Shown one piece after another: positions 6,440 through 11,123 of a DNA stretch of 11,123 nt (positions within the stretch are counted from its first letter, which is position 1; each line of letters starts with the position of its first letter). The position numbers and the translations under genes were made by a program. Source of the stretch: JAMWCX01 sp964352425 (lineage in GTDB: Bacteria > Omnitrophota > Gorgyraeia > 2-01-FULL-45-10); the NCBI GenBank assembly GCA_964352425.1, contig CAYGRZ010000048.1:1-11123 (forward strand), read 5' to 3'. The notes below the pieces were generated by a model. The model was not told where the DNA came from, searched no databases, and was given only the letters and a program-made list of their open reading frames with translations.

Positions 6440-7154
6440 AGTTCAATATCGCGAGGACGGCGAGCCCTGCCGTATCGCTCTTTAAGACCCTCGAACCGAG
6501 ATTGACCAGCCGAAAGCCGGCCCTGGCCGCTTCCTTGATCTCAGCGGGAGTGAAATCGCCTTCCGGCCCTATGGCGACGGCGATCTTGCCGCCTTTAAAA
6601 CCACCGAGAACGCTTTTCAGGGGTTCGGCCTTGTCATCGAGCGCGGCTATAAGCGCAAGATCATAATCGCTCACGCCCGCGGCCAGCCGCGAGAATGTCG
6701 CGACGTCCTCAACCTCCGGGATATCCGAGCGGCCGCACTGCCTGGACGCCTCTATCGCAATCTTGCGCCACCGCGCGACATGCGCGGCCTTCTTCTGCTC
6801 GTCCCAGTCCGGGATCGTCCTCGCCGTCACGAGCGGGATGATTGCCTGGACGCCGAGCTCGGTCGCCTTCTCGGCGATATAGTCCATCTTGTCCTTCTTC
6901 GGGATCGCCTGGATGAGGGTTATCTTCGCGGCTGCCTTGCCGGAGGGCGTTCGCGTCTCGACTATCTCGACGGTAACGGACTTCCCCTTGATATCCTTGA
7001 TAAACCCTATGTACTCCCTGCCCGTCCCGTCGAACGTCACCACTTTGTCGAGCTTGTTCAGGCGCATCACATCGACGATATGGTGCGCCTGGCTGCCGGA
7101 TATCCTGATATGATTTCCGCTGACCGATTCTTTGGGGACATAAAAACGGCTCAT
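6423..7154 (-). CDS. rsmE: 16S rRNA (uracil-1498-N3)-methyltransferase
   Basis: RsmE methylates N3 of U1498 in helix 44 of 16S rRNA in the assembled 30S subunit, using SAM. It is a SPOUT-class enzyme with a C-terminal trefoil knot. With ATG at 7154 the protein has 243 residues, normal for the family. An N-terminal PUA-like domain (SRFYVPKES...HHIVDVMRL) precedes EKATELGV (about 95-102), WRKIAIEASRQCGR (129-142), the SAM-site motif IGPEGDFT (195-202) and the knot motif LGSRVLKSDTA (219-229). An in-frame ATG at 7202 would add 16 residues (MQACTVYC...) not expected in RsmE; GGAAAGG about 9 bases before the 7154 ATG supports the shorter form. The gene starts a tightly packed group with mtaB, the glycosyltransferase and the methyltransferase. 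GPEGD replaces the commoner GPEGG. Confidence 0.96.
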   Translation of the reverse strand: MSRFYVPKESVSGNHIRISGSQAHHIVDVMRLNKLDKVVTFDGTGREYIGFIKDIKGKSVTVEIVETRTPSGKAAAKITLIQAIPKKDKMDYIAEKATELGVQAIIPLVTARTIPDWDEQKKAAHVARWRKIAIEASRQCGRSDIPEVEDVATFSRLAAGVSDYDLALIAALDDKAEPLKSVLGGFKGGKIAVAIGPEGDFTPAEIKEAARAGFRLVNLGSRVLKSDTAGLAVLAILNYELSS

Positions 7155-7236
7155 CCCGTTGGACCTTTCCGTTTTGATACAATAAACCGTACAAGCCTGC
7201 ATAAAAACAAACCTGAGATAGAAGGTCTAACGGGGC

Positions 7237-8712
7237 TCACTTCTTCTCCCCGAAGACTTCCGCGGTAAATGTGTAGATCTCTGTCGCCGGGTCCTTCCAC
7301 GCGTCGGGCGCGAGGCCGGCCTTCTGGCCGCACAGGCTCGTCAGGAACTCTTCTTTATTCCAGCCCGTCTCGGTCGCGACCTGCGGAAGGTACACGCCGC
7401 TCCTGTATCCGCGCCTGACCAGCACGCCGTTACCCGGTATCGTTATCTCTTCATGCCCGGCGACCCTCTTCATCGGCGACAGGACCGATATTTCAAGGTC
7501 TATTGTGTCGATCTCGTATGGCTGCAGCGTCGGAAAGCGCGGGTCGCCCGTCGCGGCTTCTATGGCCATGGCGGCAACGGTCGTGCATAAGGGCCCCTGC
7601 GCGGCCATGTTGCCTATACATCCCCTCAATTCGCCGCCTTCATGCAGCGTGACGAAAGCGCCCATCGGCTCGTTCAGTACGGGATCGGCCTCGGTAAACG
7701 TCTTACGCTTGCCGTCTTTGACGAAACTCGTGATCGACTCCCTGGCTATCTGCAGCAGCCTCTTTCTCTGGGATTCGTTCAATAGCATAGGCGGCTCCTC
7801 TTTGTTGGTCGGCAGTCGATAGCCGGTGGCCGGTGGTTTTTTGTAGACAGCGGCGCTGAGATACCCCACCACCTTCGACTTGTCCCCTGCCGTATCACCT
7901 GAATTTGCGTACTTCAGCACCTTTATGCCGTCGTACCCCAGTTTCTTGGCGGCCAGCATCGTCGCGGTAACCGGCATGATGCCGCACAGCTCGCACAGGC
8001 CGAGCTGGGCCTCGTCATACACATCTTTCGCTTTCATCCGCTCGAGCGTCGCTATAGCATGTTTGTCGATGGCATTGGCCTCTTCATACGGATGGTAATG
8101 CGACATGTCGGTAGACGCGACCACCAGGACGTCATCCCTGCCCTTGAGGACCTTTGCCAACGCGTCAGCCACAATAACCGCGTCGCCGTACGACTGGTTG
8201 CCGAATGCTATCGGGACGATCGACGCGCCTTTCAGCGCCGTCTGGATGAACGGTATCTGCATCTCGACCGAGTTCTCTCCGGCGAAGGCTTCGGGATAGA
8301 AGTAGATCCTTTTCGATTGTGCGGCGATGGCGGCCGCGAGCCTGGTATCTATCGCGATCTCGCCGAGCGGCGTCCGGAAGGAGCCCCTGTCGTAGATCGA
8401 TATGCCGTCGAAGGACGTGCGGTGGCTGAACCCTATAAGCACAACCGTCTTGATGAGCGCGCCCTGGACTTCCTTATATGAGTATGCGGCGACAGGCGCG
8501 GAGAACTGGTAGCCGGCGTGCGGCGCTATGACGGCAAATATGTGCCCGTCTACTGCTGCGGGGTTGGCGGCATTAAGGTACGTCTGGAGCTCCCGCTCGA
8601 GTGCAGGGCCGGAGGCGGGATACCAGCTCCCCGCAAGGTCTGCGTCTTTGACGTCAGCCGCGAAAGCGGCGGAGGCGATAAGGAGCATGGCTGCGAGGAT
8701 TAACTTATTCAT
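7237..8712 (-). CDS. Exported MEMO-AMMECR1 fusion (AmmeMemoRadiSam proteins B and A)
   Basis: One 491-residue frame holds two domains. Residues 1-19 (MNKLILAAMLLIASAAFAA) look like a cleavable signal peptide. Residues about 25-290 are MEMO-like: GSWYP (29-32), PHAGYQFSAPVAAY (64-77), GFSHR with His97, ENSVEMQIPF, STDMSHY (Asp202, His205) and CGIMPV (Cys243). His65, His97 and Cys243 match the metal-ligand positions of human MEMO1. Residues about 309-491 are AMMECR1: MGAFVTL, LRGCIGN (362-368) and GDPRFPTL (389-396). The families normally occur with a dedicated radical-SAM protein whose reaction is not established; it is absent here. The two domains are joined by a linker (PPATGYRLPTNKEEPP) encoded partly by degenerate heptamers. 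A separate internal start at 7788 could give AMMECR1 alone. The 8712 ATG has only a modest ribosome-binding site in a CAGGT-C-ACCTG palindrome (8714-8724). Domain calls are secure; the periplasmic location rests on the signal peptide. Confidence 0.9.
   Translation of the reverse strand: MNKLILAAMLLIASAAFAADVKDADLAGSWYPASGPALERELQTYLNAANPAAVDGHIFAVIAPHAGYQFSAPVAAYSYKEVQGALIKTVVLIGFSHRTSFDGISIYDRGSFRTPLGEIAIDTRLAAAIAAQSKRIYFYPEAFAGENSVEMQIPFIQTALKGASIVPIAFGNQSYGDAVIVADALAKVLKGRDDVLVVASTDMSHYHPYEEANAIDKHAIATLERMKAKDVYDEAQLGLCELCGIMPVTATMLAAKKLGYDGIKVLKYANSGDTAGDKSKVVGYLSAAVYKKPPATGYRLPTNKEEPPMLLNESQRKRLLQIARESITSFVKDGKRKTFTEADPVLNEPMGAFVTLHEGGELRGCIGNMAAQGPLCTTVAAMAIEAATGDPRFPTLQPYEIDTIDLEISVLSPMKRVAGHEEITIPGNGVLVRRGYRSGVYLPQVATETGWNKEEFLTSLCGQKAGLAPDAWKDPATEIYTFTAEVFGEKK
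7786..7803 (-). promoter_or_regulatory. Internal ribosome-binding site and ATG at the MEMO/AMMECR1 junction
   Basis: AAAGAGGAG (7803-7795) lies 6 bases before an in-frame ATG (7788-7786) that begins MLLNESQRKRLLQIA, the natural start of an AMMECR1 protein. It is better than the ribosome-binding site of the whole fusion gene. Starting here would give a 183-residue cytoplasmic AMMECR1 protein, close to the usual single-domain length. The site may be a relic of two separate genes or may still be used. Confidence 0.6.
7809..7836. repeat. Four degenerate heptamers in the MEMO/AMMECR1 linker
   Basis: Read on the minus strand, the linker DNA is four contiguous 7-base units: two exact CCACCGG (7836-7823), then CTATCGA (7822-7816) and CTGCCGA (7815-7809), fitting the pattern C-Y-R-Y-C-G-R. 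The array is 28 bases, the same 4x7 size as the one in mtaB. It encodes the PPATGYRLPT part of the linker between the two domains. Confidence 0.6.
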
Positions 8713-8748
8713 ACAGGTGACCTGCCATAGGAAGGTTTTCAACATGAA

Positions 8749-8803
8749 GGCTTGCCATACGAAGCTCCTCGAGTCAGCGCGTACAAGCGAAGTATGGTGG
8801 AGC
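8749..8803. repeat. Left copy of an exact 55-base duplicate flanking the gap
   Basis: These 55 bases, ending directly at the N run, are identical to 8904-8958, which starts directly after it. The last bases correspond to the 3' end of the tRNA-Ala gene including its CCA, but no tRNA body is present on this side. The segment holds CCATAC and GTATGG as a 6-bp inverted pair. An exact 55-mer at both contig ends suggests an assembler k-mer overlap. Confidence 0.85.
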
Positions 8804-8903
8804 NNNNNNNNNNNNNNNNNNNNNNNNNNNNNNNNNNNNNNNNNNNNNNNNNNNNNNNNNNNNNNNNNNNNNNNNNNNNNNNNNNNNNNNNNNNNNNNNN
8901 NNN
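8804..8903. other. Assembly gap of 100 N
   Basis: Exactly 100 undetermined bases, the usual placeholder for a gap of unknown size. With identical 55-mers on both sides, the true distance may be zero (the two contigs overlapping by 55 bases), or there may be an unresolved repeat. Confidence 0.98.
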
Positions 8904-8958
8904 GGCTTGCCATACGAAGCTCCTCGAGTCAGCGCGTACAAGCGAAGTATGGTGGAGC
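8904..8958. repeat. Right copy of the 55-base duplicate, running into the tRNA-Ala 3' end
   Basis: Identical to 8749-8803. Its last nine bases (8950-8958) belong to the tRNA-Ala acceptor 3' strand and CCA. The sequence continues without break into the full tRNA, so this copy is in its natural context. Confidence 0.85.
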
Positions 8959-9023
8959 TGACGGGAATCGAACCCGTGACTCAGCGTTGCGAACGCTGCG
9001 TAATCCCTCTTTACTACAGCCCC
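8950..9023 (-). tRNA. tRNA-Ala (anticodon CGC), CCA encoded
   Basis: The 74 bases on the minus strand fold into a complete cloverleaf. The acceptor stem is GGGGCTG/CAGCTCC, the D stem GTAA/TTAC with loop AGAGGGA, and the anticodon stem CAGCG/CGCTG with loop TTCGCAA. The variable loop is AGTC, and the T stem ACGGG/CCCGT has loop TTCGATT. The discriminator is A and CCA is encoded. The anticodon CGC reads GCG (alanine). The third acceptor pair is G3-U70, the main identity element for alanyl-tRNA synthetase, so anticodon and acceptor agree. The AT-rich D stem and 7-base D loop are slightly unusual. The 5' end lies 4 bases after the sagB-like stop codon, so this tRNA is probably cut from the operon transcript. 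Confidence 0.95.
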
Positions 9024-9027
9024 GGTT

Positions 9028-9690
9028 TTATCTCTTATACCCCACCGGCAATATATACAACGGCTTCGTGCCAGACGGCAATTTCAATATTTTAGCGACC
9101 GGGTTGTCGGAAAAAGCACCTACCGCAACGCTGTCCAGGCCTAACGCGACAGCCTGGAGGAAGACATTCTCGGCGGCGTGACCGGCCTCCATGTCAGTAT
9201 AGCGTATACCGCGCTGGCCGTACCTCGGTGTTATGCGGCCATGGACTGCGGTGATAATGATATCTATCGGTGCCTGAGCCACATACTCCTGGCCGTGCGA
9301 CGCGTCTGCCAGGGCGCTCCTGACATCTTCCTTGAGCACGGTCTCCAGCCTATGGCCTTCCGGCACATAGCGGAAGAGAGCGTCCTTCCTGGCGACGTAG
9401 ACTTCAAGAGGGTAGAGCGCTCCGGCTGAAGGCGCTGCCCGCAGCCCTCGGCCCGCGTCCGTTATGCCCTGGCATGCCCACAGAAGCTGGGAAAGATCCT
9501 CGACCGATACATCCCTGGACGAGAAACTTCGCACCGAACGCCTCCCGGCTATAGCCTCCTCAACGGAGACGGGCCCTTTGGTTTTTGGCTTCGGTAGAAC
9601 GATGGCAGACATGTCTTCACCCCATCCGCAGAGCGGAATGCACGTTAAAACCGTGATAAGGATTATAGCGGCCTTTATGCCCTCTTTCAA
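9028..9690 (-). CDS. Exported SagB-type nitroreductase-family flavoprotein
   Basis: The protein belongs to the FMN-dependent nitroreductase superfamily, SagB/ThcOx-like branch. Relatives oxidise azolines in peptide natural products or act as uncharacterised oxidoreductases. FMN-site motifs are GRRSVRSF (49-56), the SagB-like RAAPSAGALYPLEVYV (84-99), GHAAENVFLQAVALGLDSVAVGAF (170-193) and the C-terminal LYILPVGYKR. The 220-residue length fits a single catalytic domain. The start is TTG (9690-9688), one base after the cutA stop, with AGAGG about 10 bases upstream. It yields MKEGIKAAIILITVLTCIPLCGWGED, a basic n-region and hydrophobic core that look like a signal peptide. Starting instead at ATG 9612 gives a cytoplasmic form without it. 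The LC pair is not a good lipobox because leucine precedes the cysteine. No thiazole/oxazole peptide genes are nearby, so a RiPP role is unsupported. Confidence 0.85.
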   Translation of the reverse strand: MKEGIKAAIILITVLTCIPLCGWGEDMSAIVLPKPKTKGPVSVEEAIAGRRSVRSFSSRDVSVEDLSQLLWACQGITDAGRGLRAAPSAGALYPLEVYVARKDALFRYVPEGHRLETVLKEDVRSALADASHGQEYVAQAPIDIIITAVHGRITPRYGQRGIRYTDMEAGHAAENVFLQAVALGLDSVAVGAFSDNPVAKILKLPSGTKPLYILPVGYKR

Positions 9691-9691
9691 A

Positions 9692-10051
9692 CTATTTTTT
9701 CCTCTTTTGCGGCGAGGCTCGCGCTACGCTTTCCCTGATCCAGCGCAAGTAGCTGGCGCTTCCCGCCACGATCGGAAGCGCGATTATCTCCGGGACCTCG
9801 TACGCGTGCAGGCGCCTGGCTTCTTTCTCGACAGCCCTGAAATGCCCTTTCGTCGTCTTGCACATAAGCATCACTTCATCGGCCTTGTCGATATGCCCGT
9901 TCCACCAGAACCTCGACTCGATCCTGCCGGCTATACTTGCGCAGGCCGCCAGCCGCTTCTTCAGGAGAACGCCGGATATGATCTGCGCCTCTTTCTTGCA
10001 GGAGCAGGTGATAAATATCACGATCGCTTTTGACTTCACGGGTCCTTTCAA
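9692..10051 (-). CDS. cutA: CutA-type divalent-cation tolerance protein
   Basis: CutA proteins are small, very stable PII-like trimers linked to tolerance of copper and other divalent metals; the biochemical role is not settled. The 119 residues carry the family landmarks: IVIFITCSCKKEAQIISGVLLKKRLAACASI (10-40), SRFWWNGHIDKADEVMLMCKTT (46-67) and YEVPEIIALPIVAGSASYLRWI (84-105). These are the beta-alpha-beta ferredoxin-like fold segments. A TTG at 10051 overlaps the upstream TGA as TTGA; an alternative GTG at 10039 has AAAGGA only 3 bases before it. Neither start is ideal and the difference is four residues. The C-terminal SPQKRKK tail is basic. The gene lies between the HDAC-like gene and the sagB-like gene and ends one base before the latter. 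Confidence 0.93.
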   Translation of the reverse strand: MKGPVKSKAIVIFITCSCKKEAQIISGVLLKKRLAACASIAGRIESRFWWNGHIDKADEVMLMCKTTKGHFRAVEKEARRLHAYEVPEIIALPIVAGSASYLRWIRESVARASPQKRKK

Positions 10052-10965
10052 TTCTTATAAAACAGCTTCATACCCGTCACGATCGTCGTGTAGTGGATGT
10101 CGACCGTGTCCTCTTCGCGCAGCGCGTATCCGCCGGCGAGGACGACCGCTATCGGCACATCGAAATGCAGGGCCTGGTTGTAGACGAATTCATCTCTTTT
10201 TGCCAGGCCTTCCCTGGTCAGCGCCAGCCCGCCGATCCGGTCATCCCTGTAGGGATCGGCGCCCGCGACATACATGATAAGGCCGGGATTGAAATCGCTT
10301 ATGATCTTTGGTACATGCTCGTACAGGGCCCCGAGGTACTCCCTGTCACTGGCCCTGTCGCGTAGTCCAATGTCCATGCTCGAGGGCACTTTATAGAACG
10401 GGTAATTGTTCTCCTGATGTATTGAGAACGTAAAGACGTCCCGGTCGCCGGCGAATATCGCTGCCGTGCCGTTGCCGTGATGGAGGTCACAGTCAACCAC
10501 GAGCGCTTTGCCTATCGCGCCTTTGCGCATCGCGGACCGTATAGCGACCGCTATATCGTTCAAGACGCAGAATCCTTCACCGTGGTCCGGGAAGGCATGG
10601 TGGAACCCCCCTCCTATATGTATCCCGAGCCTGTCAGAGAGCGCTATATCCGAGGCCAACATCGTGCCGCCGCAAGCCGCCAGCGACGCTTCGACGAGCT
10701 GCCGCGAATACGGCAGCTCCAGCTTGAATATCTCCTCCTTCGTCAGCGTGCCCGTCTTAAGCTTGTCGAGATACGCCCTATCATGGACCGCGAGGATATC
10801 CTTATCGGAGATGGGAGCGGGCCTTACAAATGTTATCCTGTCCCTGTAACCGGACTCCTCCAATAAACGTTCTTTTATGAGATTGTATTTTGAGGTTGGA
10901 AAGACGTGGTTCCCGATGTCGACAGCGTAATCCTTCGAATATACAAGCCGTATCGTGCGGGGCAT
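10048..10965 (-). CDS. Histone-deacetylase-family zinc amidohydrolase (class IV-like)
   Basis: The arginase/deacetylase fold enzymes of this family remove acetyl or similar acyl groups from lysine side chains, polyamines or small amides using one zinc. The 305 residues have all active-site elements: the two catalytic histidines His122-His123 in GGGFHHAFPDHGEGFCVLND, zinc ligands Asp160 and His162 in DCDLHHGNGT and Asp237 in GADPY, and Tyr280 in AGGYA. The short length and the HHA-PDHGEGFC region recall HDAC11-like class IV and bacterial acetoin-utilisation/HDAC proteins. There is no signal peptide, so it is cytoplasmic. ATG at 10965 gives MPRTIRLVYSKDYAVD, a normal N-terminus, though the ribosome-binding site is poor. 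It overlaps the possible cutA start by 4 bases and follows an unknown gene by 34 bases. A bacterial lysine or polyamine deacetylase is likely, but the substrate is unknown. Confidence 0.93.
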   Translation of the reverse strand: MPRTIRLVYSKDYAVDIGNHVFPTSKYNLIKERLLEESGYRDRITFVRPAPISDKDILAVHDRAYLDKLKTGTLTKEEIFKLELPYSRQLVEASLAACGGTMLASDIALSDRLGIHIGGGFHHAFPDHGEGFCVLNDIAVAIRSAMRKGAIGKALVVDCDLHHGNGTAAIFAGDRDVFTFSIHQENNYPFYKVPSSMDIGLRDRASDREYLGALYEHVPKIISDFNPGLIMYVAGADPYRDDRIGGLALTREGLAKRDEFVYNQALHFDVPIAVVLAGGYALREEDTVDIHYTTIVTGMKLFYKN

Positions 10966-10999
10966 CGTATGGGTACAGGAGCGCCGGATAAAGCGCCGT

Positions 11000-11123
11000 T
11001 TACGTGAGCTCTTTTATCATCCCGCCGACGGCGTCCTGGATCAGCTCCCAGTCTTCCTGATTGTGGATGGCGAATTTTTGCTTACGCTTCCAGCCGCCCT
11101 CTTCGCGCTTCTGCCAGAGGTAG
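11000..11123 (-). CDS. 3' end of a gene of unknown function
   Basis: An open frame on the minus strand enters at the window edge and ends at TAA (11002-11000). The 40 visible residues begin YLWQKREEGGWKRKQK, continue FAIHNQEDWELIQDAV and end GGMIKELT. The stretch is charged, rich in Lys, Glu and Trp, and soluble. The HDAC-like gene starts 34 bases after its stop with no evident terminator, so the two are probably in one transcript. I do not recognise the family. The frame is supported by its composition and by the shared strand and spacing, not by a known motif. Confidence 0.5.
   Translation of the reverse strand, partial: YLWQKREEGGWKRKQKFAIHNQEDWELIQDAVGGMIKELT

Noticed and set aside
8713..8913. 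Extension of the MEMO frame through the N run
   Set aside because: The longer frame exists only because N codons do not create stops. The signal peptide beginning at 8712 gives a natural start.
8749..8958. 55-base duplicate as a CRISPR array or att site
   Set aside because: Only two copies exist and both abut an artificial gap exactly. There are no spacers, cas genes or integrase in the window, so an assembly overlap explains it better.
9627..9690. Lipoprotein signal on the SagB-like protein
   Set aside because: The cysteine is preceded by I-P-L; leucine at position -1 does not fit a lipobox, which needs Gly, Ala or Ser there.
10966..10999. Terminator between the partial gene and the HDAC-like gene
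   Set aside because: The GCGCC words there are direct rather than inverted repeats and no U-run follows, so I see no terminator.

Overview
The window is almost entirely coding, and every gene I can support lies on the minus strand, so transcription runs from high to low coordinates. It looks like bacterial chromosome of fairly high GC. A 100-base run of N flanked by identical 55-mers marks it as draft, probably metagenome-derived, assembly. Type II fatty-acid synthesis genes, an RsmE/MtaB pair, an encoded tRNA CCA end, Shine-Dalgarno sites and a sigma70-like promoter all fit a bacterium. Signal peptides show secretion. In-frame heptamer arrays, short palindromes at gene edges and the AMMECR1/MEMO and SagB genes remind me of uncultured PVC-type lineages such as Omnitrophota, but that is an impression; nothing here fixes the taxon.

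In order of transcription, the layout is as follows. (1) 11123-8950: the 3' end of an unrecognised gene, a histone-deacetylase-like amidohydrolase, CutA, an exported SagB-type nitroreductase and tRNA-Ala(CGC). Spacing is from overlap to 34 bases, and the tRNA starts only 4 bases after the sagB stop. (2) 8949-8713: a scaffold gap bounded by a duplicated 55-mer, most likely an assembly artefact. (3) 8712-7237: a MEMO-like domain with a signal peptide, fused in frame to an AMMECR1 domain (AmmeMemoRadiSam proteins B and A). A good ribosome-binding site and ATG sit exactly at the domain junction. (4) 7154-3452: rsmE, mtaB, a GT2 glycosyltransferase and a SAM methyltransferase with overlapping ends, closed by a stem-loop. 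(5) 3422-1: a strong promoter, then fabG, acpP, fabF, a palindromic intergenic repeat and a truncated acyl-CoA dehydrogenase.

Group 5 is a compact fatty-acid elongation unit (ketoreductase, carrier, condensing enzyme) with an acyl-CoA dehydrogenase behind it. Group 4 joins rRNA and tRNA modification to two genes that look like surface-glycan or small-molecule modification genes. Groups 1 and 3 contain two predicted exported proteins, a SagB-like flavoenzyme and the MEMO/AMMECR1 fusion. The AmmeMemoRadiSam radical-SAM partner is not in the window.

The most unusual feature is that short repeats repeatedly run into coding sequence. A four-unit heptamer array lies in mtaB, another four-unit degenerate heptamer array lies in the MEMO/AMMECR1 linker, a repeat-like sequence encodes the N-terminus of the glycosyltransferase, and a hairpin encodes the C-terminus and stop of the methyltransferase.
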